From the NCBI GenBank assembly GCA_037447655.1, contig JBBHKE010000827.1, positions 62,001-126,000 of the forward strand: a stretch of 64,000 nt of DNA, given 5' to 3'. This DNA comes from Zygnema cylindricum (taxonomy: Eukaryota > Streptophyta > Zygnematophyceae > Zygnematales > Zygnemataceae). The position numbers were made by a program, and so were the translations under genes. Shown piece after piece: positions 33,958-45,377 of this stretch; position 1 is the first letter of the stretch; every line of letters starts with the position of its first letter. The notes beneath the pieces are model-generated. The model was not told where the DNA came from, did no database searches, and saw only the letters and a list, made by a program, of their open reading frames with translations.

Positions 33958-34986
33958 AAGTCCTCAGAGTGGACAGCTTCCAAGAAGCCTCTAGGATAAT
34001 CCTGACCCCTTTGTGTTTAAGCAAAAATAACTGCCACCCTGGCAGACAAAAACTCTGACCAACTTCACCCCTGTGAAGACAAGACTCCCCTGAGTCGATA
34101 GCAAAAAGAATCTCTGAATTTGCTCCCCTGAGCAGTAAGTTATGGAGGGTCAAAGTTGACCTTTTGTACAGAAGCTCTCTGGGAGAGAGGGTCCTATCTT
34201 CTAATTTTTCTAAGTCCTATCTCTCTCACAAACTCTATCTACTGATGTACGGAACCAATCAGAATTGAGTTCCGTACGTAAAAGTACAGCTGCCGGTGTA
34301 CTTTATGTACGGACATTGTACGACATGGCCAAAATGTCGACACATGTCAAATCCGGATTCGGTGCCATAATCTCCGGAGATTCCACAATCCAACAGAATT
34401 TCGCCACGTGTCATCCGATGTGGCGATGGCCACAAACCGCCGAAATTCTCCTCCGCGATCTCGGCGCTAATCTCCGCCGTCCGATTAAATTCGGCTTTAA
34501 TCGTAGCCGTAATAAATACATGCGCGGTATTTGTTTCATTTACGAAACAAATGCGCGGTACTGATTTGTGTCCGTACCGTAAGTCGTACATTATTTATTA
34601 CTGGATCTATGTATCCCGTAATTCATTTCAGTTAAATGATTTATCGCACGTATACATATTTAAATAAATATCAAACTATATGCTATGTAACACTACTGCT
34701 AGACTTAACGGCTAAGGCTACCGGCTAATTCCTATCTGCCGGCCGGTAGGTACATGGATCAAATCCTGCCGCCGGCACATACCTTTTAAATAAATAATTA
34801 AATCCTAACATAAAATTCCCGTAAACCTCAGGATAGCCAAGGTAGCCATGGCTCTAGCTTCCTCTCCAATTTCTCAGTGACTGCGACAAGTTTGAGAGTT
34901 GGAGAGAGAAGTTAGAGATAGACTGCCACGACTTCTATATTTCTTTTCAGACCTAGAAAATACTAATAAAACCATTAGTTTCTACA
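33938..34986 (-). repeat. 5' LTR of element A
   Basis: 1049 bp, the partner of 28537-29585. It contains the tRNA-like module at 34700-34787 on the plus strand and the presumed promoter. Confidence 0.93.
34700..34787 (+). ncRNA. tRNA-like module in the 5' LTR of A
   Basis: Same sequence as 29299-29386: A-box-like segment at 34700, B-box-like GGATCAAATCC, closing stem TGCCGGC/GCCGGCA, TTTT at the end. Confidence 0.5.
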
Positions 34987-35254
34987 AGAGATAGGACTTA
35001 GAAAAAATTAGAAGATAGGACCATCTCTCCCAGAGAGCTTCTGTACAAAAGGTCAACTTTGACCCTCTATAACTTACTGCTTAGGGGAGCAAATTCAGAG
35101 ATTCTTTTTGCTATCGACTCAGGGGAGTCTTGCCTTCATAGAGGTGAAGGTGGTCAGAGTTTTTGTCTGCCAGGGTGGCAGTTATTTTTGCTTAAACACA
35201 AAGGGGTCAGGATTATCCTAGAGGCTTCTTGGAAGCTGTCCACTCTGAGGACTT

Positions 35255-36400
35255 ATGGAGGTCTCAGAGTTTCAGGTTATGGGCCCACCCTCTAGGGTAC
35301 CAATCTTTAATGGAACTGGCTTCATATACTGGGAAAGTATGATGATAGGAGCTCTATGCGAAAAAAAGGTTTTGGGGGATAGTGAGTGGACGATTGGGGC
35401 GTCCATCAAGTCTTGGAATTCCTCCAGGGTTTAAAGGAAGCAGATTCACCAGGAAAGAGGATTCACCTTCAACGGAGGAAACAAAAGAAGGAGAGGTGGT
35501 GTACAAAGGAAAGGAGAAGGAGGCGACCACACCAATAGCAACTGGTTCAGCATTTATGTCACCTATTCTGAGGAACGAGGAGAATGATACTGAAACCTGG
35601 GACTTCAACAATATGGCGGCAAATCACTTCATCCTACGCCATCTCACTCAAAGACTTGCATGTTCTCATTTGCAGGTAGAAAATGCATCCGATCTTTGGA
35701 TGGCTCTCATAGAGATGTACCAAAGTGGTACGATTCAGCAACAACAGTTGGCTGATCAGAAAGTTAAGTAGTATGTATACAAAGGGGGAAATATGTTGGA
35801 TTTTTGCAATGAGCTTGCTACACTCTTCATGGAGCTACACAGTGCGGGAAAAGATTTTAGTGAAAAAGAAAAGGTTAACTGTTTACTGATGAAGTTACCT
35901 AATGAGTTCGAGACATAGTCAACCGTGTGCAAGACTTGCCGGACTCAAGGTGGATATGGAACTCAGTGGTAAGGATGATTCTCGTTTGAGAGAATATAAT
36001 TGAGATCCGAAGGGGAGGAAAGAGTGGCCAAGCCTTGGCAATAGCGACTGATTGGAGGAACAAGGATTCCTGAAAACCGGTCGAAAACTATTGGGGTAGG
36101 GAGCAGAAAAAACAGGCCGACGCGTTCGAACCTAGGGCTCCCAAAGGTTTATGTCATTTTTGTAAGAAACCGGGGCACTATATGGCAGAGTGCACTAAGC
36201 TAACCGAGCTTCGGTTAAAGGAGGGGCAGATCGGTGGTACCCTGAGAGGAAAGAAAAAGGCCCTTGTCACAGAGGTACTTGAGGCGGAATCCGAGGACGA
36301 GGACGATGAGCTCCTTTTGATTGAGGAGTTGGAGGCGAAAAATGAGGTCGAAATTCCACGAATGCAGAAATGTGCTTACGGTGGATTGAAAGGTGAAGCA
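35255..36400 (+). pseudogene. gag: Copia gag, element B (stops)
   Basis: ATG at 35255 lies in the last 20 bp of the LTR and the frame (MEVSEFQVMGPPSRVP) crosses the primer site. The body matches A: NNMAANHFILRHLTQRL, LQVENASDLW, TIQQQQLADQKVK, then a TAG near 35770. Further stops include a TGA at 35987-35989, where A has CGA. The knuckle CHFCKKPGHYMAEC (36153-36194) is intact, followed by an acidic linker (AESEDEDDELL). Confidence 0.85.
35275..35289 (+). other. half-tRNA primer-binding site of element B
   Basis: GGTTATGGGCCCACC immediately after the LTR end TTCA. Same match to the initiator tRNA-Met anticodon arm as in A. Confidence 0.8.
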
Positions 36401-37660
36401 CGCTAGATTGTAGATTCAGGTGCCTCCATACACATGTGTAAGGATAGACACCTGTTCACTAAGATAAAAAAGATTACCAACGTAGGGATAGAGTACGGAG
36501 ATGGGAGGATAGTCACCACTACTCTTGTGGGATCAGTAGATTTGAAAGTGTTAGTAGAATGAAAGACATCCATATTAACATTCTCCGATGTATTGTTTAT
36601 TCCAGAGCTGAACAAAAATCTTATCTCTACATCTCTATAAGATGATAAGGGTTTTTTCACTAGCATTAGGGAAGGAGTCTTTACTGCTAGTTTTGAGGAG
36701 GATGTCTATTTCATTGCTGAGAAAGGTAGACATGGGATGTTTAGGCTGATCTTAAGTAATGAAAAGAAGAAATTTTATTATACTGGTGTTCATGATATTA
36801 TGATGTGGCATAAGAGGCTTGGGCATGTGAATCTAGATAAGTTAAGAGAGATGAAAAAGATGGGAGTGGTGGAAGGGATTCAGTTCAGTGAGAATGATGA
36901 TATTAGTGATTGTAGTGGATGTGCTCAAGGTAAATCACACAGATTACCCTTTCCTAAAACAACCACCTATAAAGGGGAAAAAATTCTAGATCTAGTACAC
37001 ACAGATATTTGGGGACCAGCTAAAGTGCCCTCACCGGGGGGGAAGAGATTTATGATGACTATCACTGATGATTGGTCTCGGTATTCCCGAGTGTATTTTT
37101 TGAAAAACAAGTCGGAAGCTCAGGATTGTTTTAGACAATATAAAGCATGGAGCAAAAAACTTCATGAAACTCCAATCAAGAGAATAAAGAGTGACAATGG
37201 TGGAGAGTATACTTCTAACCAGTTTGAGGATTTTCTGAGGGAAGATGGGGTCCAACACCAAAAGACAGTTGCAGAATACCCGGAACAGAATGGGGTAGCT
37301 GAGCAATTATATAAGACACTAAGTGATAGTGCTAGAATTATGTTGTCGGATAAGAAGATAGGAAAAAGGTTCTGGGAAAAAGCAATGAACTGCGCTAATT
37401 ACCTCAAAAATAGAGTTCTTACCTCAGCTATAAAAGATCAAACACCTTAAGAGAGATGGACCAGTCGAATACAAGACATATCTTACTTAAAGGTTTTTGG
37501 CAGTCAAGTATTCAGTCTAGATACAGATCGGTCTAATTGGAAGCTAGATCATAAAGGAAAACCGGGATACTTATTAGGATATGATGAGGATGTTAAAAGA
37601 TATAGAGTTTATGATATAAAAAAGGGAAGATATAATCTTAGTAAAGCATCTAGTAGTTAT
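36400..37660 (+). pseudogene. pol: Copia protease and integrase, element B (stops)
   Basis: Protease IVDSGASIHMC preceded by a TAG where A has TGG. The open stretch 36737-37450 holds MWHKRLGHVNLDKL (GAG-pre-integrase, zinc), LVHTDIWGPAKVPSPGGKRF, KSDNGGEYTSNQFEDF and EYPEQNGVAEQLYKT (integrase catalytic residues). It ends at a TAA where F has TAT. Stops at LVE-stop and STSL-stop lie upstream. Confidence 0.87.
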
Positions 37661-39612
37661 GGATGAAGGAAAGTCTATGGATCCCTTCAAATATACAAAG
37701 TCACTAAAAATCAGATTTGAGTCAGAAAATTCCGATAACTTTGAGCTCCCTAACTATCCAGGTTTTAGAGAAGATGACATTCTTGAAGATACAAATCAGA
37801 CCGAAAAGGACTCGGCTGTGGAAACTCGAGTGACAACTCTACCCGAAGCGGAATACATGGTGGAAATTGATTCGGAATCAAGGGATAGGGGAGAAGCCGA
37901 GTTTGTTCGAATGAATCCACGAGAACCATCTATCCCAGCCTCAGATTTTGAGCGGGGAAGGAGAAGTAGCAAAAGACTACAAAAAAAACAGGTTAATAAC
38001 AAGGTAACTAAACTATCTCATCAAGATGAACCTCAAACTTATGGAGAGGCGATGACTTGTCCAAAAAGAAACCGGTGGAAGACAGCCATCAATGGGGAGA
38101 TGGCCTCAATTATGGCAGCCGATACTTGGGAGCTGGTGGATTGTCCACCTCACCGAAAACCAATCGGTTATAAGTGGGTCTTCAAATTAAAACTGAACCC
38201 AGATAACACAATCGAGCGCTACAAGGCCCGATTAGTGGCAAAGGGATTTACACAAAAAGAGGGAATTGACTACGATGAAACCTTTGCCCCAGTGGTCAGA
38301 TTTCCCTCCGTCCGCATACTTCTCAGCCTGGCACCAGCGGAAGACATGGAAGTGCACCAGATGGACATCAAGACATCCTTTTTGCATGGATAATTGGAAG
38401 AGGAGATCTTCATGCGACAACCCGAAGGGTTTGTAGAGGAAGGAGAGGAGAGTAAGGTATGCCGGCTGATTAAATCTCTTTATGGTTTGAAACAGGCGCC
38501 TCGGCAGTGGAATAAGAAGCTTGATGAGTTTCTTACCGGTCTGGGATATATCCGGATCAGCTCAGATCACTCAATCTATGTTTTCGAAGATGAGGAAGGT
38601 TTTATATTTATTGCAATTTATGTTAATGATTTGCTTGTTTTAAGTAAATCAATGGAAAAAATTAATAAACTGAAAACCAATCTTAAGGGGAGATTTGAAA
38701 TGAAGGATATGGGGGAAGCAAAATATATTTTGGGAATTCAAGTAGAGAGAGACCGAAAAAGAAAAATTATAAGATTGATCAAAAGGAAGCAATATGGAAC
38801 ATGCTTGAAAAATTTCAAATGGATAAAGCTAATAGTTGTACAACTCCAATGGAATTGAAGAAAGGAAGTGAGGGGAGTGAGGAAGAAGGAGTCATAGTCT
38901 TAGACGAGGAATTATCTCCTGAAGAACAGAAGTTCATGCAGACTATTCCTTACAGGCAAGTAGTGGGAAGTCTAATCTATTTTATGAATTGTACCCGGCC
39001 GGATTTAGCTCAGCTGTAGGAGTGCTGAGTAGAAGTCTAAATGCTCCCACTAAGAGGGATTGGGAGGCAGCTAAGAGAGTTCTTCGATACTTGTTATGAA
39101 CTAGGGATCTATGGTTTTATTTGGGTGGGGAGAATACTGACATCACTACATGGAGTGATGCTAGTTATGGTGATGCTCCGATGAGGAGATGCACTTCTGG
39201 ATATGTATTATATGTGGGAGATGGGGCTTGCTGTTGGAGTAGCAAACAGCAAAAGGTTATTGCTCAATCCACCATGGAGGCTGAGTATATGGCCTCTTGC
39301 TCTGCTGTTAAAGAATTGATGTGGGTCAAGTCTTTACTTGGTGAACTTGGTCATCTTAAGAGTGGTGTGCAGAAAATATTTTGTGATAATCAGGCAACAA
39401 TTACTATTTTTGCCAATCCTAAACATCATTTTAAAGCCAAACATATAGACATTAGACTTATCTTTGTTAGAGAGAAAGTAGAAAATAAAATAATCAGTTT
39501 AGAGTACCGACCAGATAGTGAGATGGTAGCAGATATGATGACCAAACCTGTGCGTTCCCCTAAGCTAATTTTCTGCAAGGAGAAGTGTGGTCTGAAATTA
39601 AAGATTGACTAG
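37659..39612 (+). pseudogene. pol: Copia RT and RNase H, element B (catalytic site altered)
   Basis: RT spans ARLVAKGFTQKEGIDYDETF, IKTSFLHG, a TAA in place of GAA at about 38391, then LEEEIFMRQPEG, LIKSLYGLKQAPRQWN and IYVNDLLVLSKS. The catalytic YVDD has become YVND, which should abolish polymerase activity. RNase H follows after frameshifts near 38800 and 39010 (TTWSDASYGDAPMRRC, QSTMEAEYMAS, FCDNQATITI). Confidence 0.88.
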
Positions 39613-39625
39613 AAAACAAAGGGAG

Positions 39626-40672
39626 TGTAGAAATTAATGGTTTTTAAGTATTTTCTAGGTCTGAATAGAAATAATGAAGCCGAGGCAGTCTACCTCTAAC
39701 TTCTCTCTCCAACTCTCAAACTTGTCGCAGTCATTGACAAATTGGAGAGGAAGCTAGAGCCATGGCTACCTAGGCTATCCTGAGGTTTACGGGAAATTTA
39801 TATTAGTCAAGGGATTAATTACTGAAAGGTATGTGCCGGCGACAGGATTTGATCTTGGTACCTGCCGGCAGTCACAAAGTAGATAGCCGGTAGCCTTAGC
39901 CGTTAAGTCTAGAAGTAGTCTTACATAGTATATAGTACGATAATGATTTAAACATGTACACGTAGGATAAATCATTTAACTATAACTTTCAACGGGATAC
40001 ATAGATATGATAGTGTAAAAGTACGAATTGCGGTACGGATAAGAAATCAATACCGCGCATTGATTTCGTAAGCGAAACAAATACGACGCATGTATTTATT
40101 ACGGCTACGATCAAATGCGAGTTTAATCGGACGGCCGGATTAGCGCCGAGATCGTGGAAGGAGAATTTGGCGGTTTGTGGGCATCGCCACATCGGATGAC
40201 ACGTGGCGATGTAACATTGGAGCGCGGCATCTCTGAGGATTAAAAGAGCGAATCCGGATATTCCACGTGTGGACATTTAGGCCATGTCGTACAATGTCCG
40301 TACATAAAGTACACCGGAAGCTGTACTTTTGTGTACGGAATAGTAATCTGATTGGTTCCATACATCAGTAGATAGAGTCTGTGAGAGAGATAGGACTTAG
40401 AAAAATTAGAAGATAGGACCCTCTCTCCCAGAGAGCTTCTGTACAAAAGGTCAACTTTGACCCTCTATAACTTACTGCTCAGGGGAGCAAATTCAGATAT
40501 TCTTTTTGCTATCGACTCAGGGGAGTCTTGCCTTCACAGGGGTGAAGGTGGTCAGAGTTTTTGTCTGCCAAGGTGGCAGTTATTTTTGCTTAAACACAAA
40601 GGGGTCAGGATTATCCTAGAGGCTTCTTGGAAGCTGTCCACTTTGAGGACTTATGGAGGTCTCAGAGTTTCA
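39626..40672 (+). repeat. 3' LTR of element B
   Basis: 1047 bp from TGTAGAAATTAATGG to CTCAGAGTTTCA after polypurine tract AAAGGGAG. The tRNA-like module is at 39835-39911 (minus), where the terminator is reduced to TTT and the T-arm has one mismatch (GATCTTGG). Confidence 0.93.
39835..39911 (-). ncRNA. tRNA-like module in the 3' LTR of B (terminator decayed)
   Basis: Minus strand TAGACTTAACGGCTAAGGC, then AGATCAAATCC and the GCCGGC closing stem. Only three Ts follow. Confidence 0.42.
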
Positions 40673-42294
40673 CCATGCACATGTGTAAGAACAAACAACT
40701 GTTCATTAAGATGAGAAAGATCCCCACCGTAGAGATAAAGTGTGGGGATGGGAGAGTAGTCACCTCTACTTTGGTAGGATCGGTAGAACTGAATGTCTGA
40801 GTGGGGGAAAAGACATCAGCAGTGATATTATTTGATGTTTTGTTTATTCCAGAGTTAAAAAAAAACCTAATTTCAACGTTGGTGTTAGATGATAACATTT
40901 TTGAGACTACCACTAGGAAGGGAACCTTTACTACTAGCTTTGAGGAGGAAGTTTATTTCACTACTAAAAAAGGTAGCCAAGGGATGATTAGGCTGATTTT
41001 AAGCAATGAAAAGAAGACTCTTTACTATGCTAGTGTTCATGATATTATGTAGTGGCATAAGAGGCTTGGACAGTTGCATTTAGATAAGTTTAAAGAAATG
41101 AAAAAGATGGGAATAGTGGATGGAATTCAGTTCGGAGAAAGTGAAAACCAATGTGACTGTAGTGGTTGTGGACAAGGTAAGGCACACATGTTACCCTTCC
41201 CAAAAGAAGCCACTTATAAAGGAGAAAATTTTTTAGACTTGGTACACACTGATATTTGGAGACTGACCAAAGTGCCTTCACCCAAGGGTAAGAGGTTTAT
41301 GATGATAATCATTGACGATTGGTCTCGGTATTCTAGAATGTATTTTTTGAAAATTAAATTTGAGGCCCAACAATTTTTAAAGGAATATAAAGCGTGGAGT
41401 GAGAAACTCCATGAAACCGCAATTAAGTGAGTAACAGTGATAATGGGGGAGAGTAAACCTCCAATCAGTTTGAGGATTTTATTAGAGATATCGAGTGCAA
41501 CATCAAAAGACTGTCCCTGAAAATCCTCAGCATAATGGTGTAGCCGAGAGGTTAAATAAAGCACTAAGTGATAGTGCATGTAGTATGTTGTTGGATAAGA
41601 AGTTAAAAAAGAGATTCTGGGCGAAAGTAATTAATTGTGCAAACTATCTCAAAAATAAAAATTTACTTCGGTAGTAAAAGGCCAAACACCTTATGAGAGA
41701 GGTAATGGATGAAGGGAAATATATAGATCCCTTTAAGCATACAAAGACAATCAAAATCAGATTTGAGTCATAAAATTCTGATTACTTTGAGCTTCCTAAC
41801 TATCTAGGTTTCGAAGAAGATAATGATATTGTTGGTACAAATCAGATCGAGAAGGATTCATCCGTGGAACTCCTAGTGCTAACTCCAACCGAAGCGCAAG
41901 ACGTGGTGGAAATAGACTCGAAATCAAGGGATAGGGGAGAAGTCGGAACTGTTCGAAAGAATCCACGAGAGCCATCTATTCCGACATCAAAGTTTGAGGG
42001 TGGAAGGAGAAGTGGCAAAATACTGCAAGAGAAACAAGTTAACAACAAGAGAACCAAACTGTCTCACCCCGATGAACCCCAGAATTATGGTGAGGAGACG
42101 AAGTGTCCTGAGAGGAACCGGTGGAAGACAACCATTAATGAGGAGATGGTTTCAATTATGGTTGCGGATACATGGGAGCTGGTGGACTGTCCTCTTGACA
42201 TAAAGCCAATTGGGTGTAAGTGGGTATTTAAATTGAAACTCAATCCGGATAATACCATTGAGAGCTACAAGGCTCGGTTAGTGGCGAAAGGATT
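40673..42294 (+). pseudogene. pol: Copia protease end, integrase and start of RT, element C
   Basis: Resumes exactly after B: HMCKNKQLFIKMRKIPTVEI, VLFIPELKKNLISTLVLDD, then integrase LVHTDIWRLTKVPSPKGKRF and SRYSRMYFLK, a broken SDNGGE and a recognisable PQHNGVAERLNK. Then the linker and RT start, KWVFKLKLNPDNTIESYKAR and LVAKGF, where element D enters. The integrase tail and linker are shortened (near 41700), and stops occur at several points. Confidence 0.83.
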
Positions 42295-43047
42295 TGTTGT
42301 TCTACAACCACCGGTGCAGGTGGAGGAGCAACAGTAGTAGTAGAAGTAGACATGATACACTCTCAGAAGCTATCAAGAATCCTTCCAAACAGATGTTTAC
42401 AAGTGCTCACCGAATCTTATACAAGCATCCAAACTTCACAATGCTCTATCAAAATATAGAGCAGGATAAACAGTAACAAATCCCAAAGTTTCAGTACAAT
42501 TGACCTCACAACACTCAAGATATAATACTCAGAAGTTTCCAAAAACTATCTGCAGTTTTACTACTTGGAAGTCTAGATACATAATGTGTTCTGAGTCCTA
42601 AGTCTTATACTTGTGTTGTACCGGCGATACCAGTGTACCTGAGAGGTACGTCAAACCACCAAGCTAACGCTAATCTGTCAAGCTACCACTAAGTTACCAC
42701 TGAGCTACCCACTAAGATGACTAGAATCGTATGTATCGCAGTTGCTTTATATTGTACAGAATCACATTAAAATATCGGACGGTGCGTTGTCTGTACGGAC
42801 CATATCAAACGTGATCGCAGTTACGTTGCCTTAACTTCGTCGCTGCCGCTTTGTTTTGACTGTTCGCAGCTGCGTTGCTGCATTGCAGCTGCGTTTTCTC
42901 CCCTTAATGTGTGACATGTATATGTGGATATAAGTGCCAATCCAAGATACCTGTAATGTGCTTTAAATGAGGACGCATGTCCTTGTAGATTTGTCTTCCT
43001 GTTTGTCACACTAATTTACTAAGACTTAAAGCTTTCCAAAATCAACA
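42295..43047 (-). repeat. 3' LTR of element D
   Basis: Carries at its end the coding start MSTSTTT (also in the 5' LTR) and, at 42681-42710, three tandem 11 bp units (AGCTACCACTA type) that on the minus strand read TAGCTCAGTGGTAA, an A-box-like motif. Preceded on the element side (43048 on) by polypurine AAGGGAG. Confidence 0.85.
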
Positions 43048-43287
43048 CTCCCTTAAAGCTTTAGACTCAATGTACCAACGCAGCTGCGATGTCACACTTA
43101 GCGCAGCATGGCAACATAGCAACGCAACATGGCAACACAGCAGTGCAGCAAACCAACTAATCACTTGGTTCCACTGCACCCTAATTTTGGCCCTGCGCAA
43201 CTTGGTTGTATCGCGGTGCAACAACTCATCTATTCACCCAATCCTACTACATCCCTACAATACTTCAGCTTGGGAGCAGGAAGAGAT

Positions 43288-43375
43288 TTAGTAAGCATAT
43301 CAACAATCATTCTTGCGTCTGGCAGATAGCATAGTTTGATCGCCATAGAGAACACTTTTTCTCTTACAAAGTGTA
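43288..43375 (-). pseudogene. pol: Copia RNase H C-terminus, element D
   Basis: Reads HFVREKVFSMAIKLCYLPD, then DMLTKSLPAPKLKYC, the conserved end of Copia pol. It joins in frame to KHMDVR at 50763 when F and one copy of ATCTT are removed, proving that F inserted here. About 240 bp of GCAGC/GTTGC-rich sequence separates it from the LTR. Confidence 0.85.
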
Positions 43376-43560
43376 ATCTTTGTTGAAATAAAATGTATTT
43401 TCTAGATTATTTAATTGATTTAATTAGAAGCAGCCTGCTTCTAGCTTCTCTCTCTAAGCCTCGATACTTGTTGTAGTCACTGAAGGTTGGAGAGGAAGCT
43501 AGAGTCATGGATGCCCATGCTCCTTATAGAGTCAGAACGAAGATCCTTGGTAATCTCACC

Positions 43561-43639
43561 AAAAGGATTAACGGACCCAAGATTTGATCCTGGTACCAAC
43601 CGTCTGTCAAAGTAGCCATTAGTCTTACCCTGTAGTCTA
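43561..43639 (-). ncRNA. tRNA-like module in the 5' LTR of F
   Basis: Minus strand TAGACTACAGGGTAAGAC (43639-43622), T-arm with one mismatch, closing stem ACGGAC with GTCTGT (one G-T pair), TTTT at 43564-43561. Confidence 0.45.
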
Positions 43640-43881
43640 AGACCAGTGTTGAAGTATATAGGGAACGATAACTACTTAAACATGACAAAATAGAGAAGTT
43701 CGGTTTTCTGACAGACGGACCACAATCACACAGACACAGTTAGATAGAGTTACACCGAAAAGTACTGATTATATATTAAACGGCTATAAATTAAGGCCGA
43801 CATAAATCTAGCGGCGGAGAAAGAAGCCGGCATCGCGAAATGGCCGATTTTGCGGTTTGCGGTCATAGCCACAACGGGTGA

Positions 43882-44919
43882 TGTTGAAATTTATAGATTT
43901 CTAGAGTATTTTCTAGGTTTAAATATGTTTTTATAAAAGGAAAAGAAAAAGGACGGACAGCCTGCCTCCACCTCCGCTCACTAGCCCCCATACTTGTTGT
44001 AGTCACTGAAGGTTAGAGAGGGAGGTTGATCCATGGCTGCCTTAGTTCAACAGACAACTATTTTTAGTAGGTTACTAAAAATATACTTGACGGACCGGAG
44101 ATTTGATCCCGGTACCTACGGTTCGTCAAGTTGGCCGGTAGCGGTCAACTTTATCCTAATAGACTAGGACCAATGTTAAGTGCTATGGTATGTGTTAGAT
44201 ATATATATACAGTTCGAGTGGATAAAATTCATTTAACTAGAACTGTATACGGCGTACATAGATTCAGTTTTAGAAAGTACATCGTACGATGCTAAATCAA
44301 AACGGATACCACGCATTTTGTTTCGACAGCGAAACAAATGCCGCGCAAGTATTTATTACGGCTAAGATTGCGTTTCGCATAAAATCCAACGGCGCACATC
44401 ATCGCCGAAATCCCGGAGTGGTCACTTTGGCGTTTTGTGACGTGGCATGACCTGGAGCCACGTGGAGAGATGACATTCGGTCATAGAAATTCCGAGGAAC
44501 GTACGGACGAGTGAAAAGCGGACACGCGTCCGCTTAATAGCCTTGTCGTACATAGGCCGTACAAAAGGTACATCGGCAGTAGTACTTTTGTGTACGGTAC
44601 AGTAATCTGATTGGTCCGTACTTCAGTAGATAGGAGTTATTAGAGAGAATCAGGACTTAGAAAATTTTGGAAGGTAGTACCTCTCCCTTTGAGAGTTTGT
44701 ACAAATTGGCATTTTTACTGCCTCATAACTTATCGGCTGGTTGGCCGTTTTCAGTGATTCTTTTTGCTACAGACTCAAGGGAGTCGGGCTGCACATGGAA
44801 GCACTCAAATTGTCAGTTTGCCTTCTTGGCCAGAAGTGGTCGTGGCTTAAAGTGGGTTAGTTAAATACTATCTAGAGGCTTCCTGTATTCTGTAGTCCAA
44901 TGGAGGACACAGAATTGCA
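43882..44919 (+). mobile_element. solo Copia LTR G inside the 5' LTR of F
   Basis: 1038 bp from TGTTGAAATTTATAG to CACAGAATTGCA, flanked by GGTGA (43877-43881, 44920-44924). The LTR of F reads on across the insertion (ACAACGGGTGA then CACGTGGCAGC), as confirmed by the 3' LTR of F near 50275-50295. Confidence 0.93.
44077..44166 (-). ncRNA. tRNA-like module in solo LTR G
   Basis: Minus strand TAGTCTATTAGGATAAAG (44166-44149), B-box-like GGGATCAAATC, closing stem of 10 pairs CTTGACGAAC/GTCCGTCAAG with one G-T, TTTTT at 44081-44077. The T-arm has shifted to a CCGG/CCGG stem. Confidence 0.48.
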
Positions 44920-45166
44920 GGTGACACGTGGCAGCATGACATTGGATGATGGCATTTCTGGGACATACAATGGCGAACCCAAAAATGGCAGGCGTCGTCT
45001 TTTTGACCATGTCGTACAAAGGCCGTACAAAAAGTACTCCGGACCAAGTACCTTTTTGTACTGTACACTCAATTAATTGGCTCAGTACATCAGGAGATGA
45101 GAGTTTAGAGAGGGGTTTAGGGTTTAGAAAATTAGAGGTAGCCGCCTCTCTCTCAGAAAGCTCCAG

Positions 45167-45174
45167 TATAAAAG
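45167..45174 (+). promoter_or_regulatory. TATA box of the 5' LTR of F
   Basis: TATAAAAG about 220 bp before the LTR end, at the same place as 50528-50535 in the 3' LTR. Presumed Pol II core promoter. Confidence 0.6.
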
Positions 45175-45377
45175 GTCATATTTGACCATTGGTAATTTAC
45201 TGCTCAGGGGAGCAAATTCAAGGATTTTTTTTGCGGCAGACTCAGGGGAGTCAGCTCTTCTAAGGAGTGCAATTTGGTGAGTCTGTTTATTGTCTAGGTG
45301 TCATCTATAGTAGTGCAAAGACTAAGGGGTTGAGGTCATCCTAGAGGCTTCTGGCAAGCTGCCTGCTCTAAGTACCA

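Larger units (their letters stand above)
28537..34986 (-). mobile_element. Copia element A, youngest insertion, identical LTRs
   Basis: LTRs 28537-29585 and 33938-34986, both 1049 bp and apparently identical throughout. Target duplication AGAGA (28532-28536, 34987-34991) lies inside the 5' LTR of B. Primer site 33923-33937. Polypurine tract AAGGGGAG beside the 3' LTR. Despite LTR identity the internal reading frames are split by several frameshifts. Confidence 0.95.
27772..40672 (+). mobile_element. Copia element B, full length, carrying element A
   Basis: 5' LTR 27772-28536 plus 34992-35274 (split by A), internal region 35275-39625, 3' LTR 39626-40672 (1047 bp). Target duplication CCATG at 27767-27771 and 40673-40677. 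Primer site 35275-35289. Polypurine tract AAAGGGAG immediately before the 3' LTR. Coding regions carry several stops and the RT catalytic site is changed, so it is dead. Confidence 0.93.

Noticed and set aside
42600-42720. A functional tRNA gene in the family-2 LTR
   Set aside because: A-box-like units are tandemly repeated, no acceptor stem closes, and no T-run follows; it is tRNA-like only.
43044-43390. Tandem LTR arrangement of two separate family-2 elements
   Set aside because: The RNase H end at 43288-43375 rejoins element D in frame across F (ATCTT duplication), so one element with a nested insert explains it.
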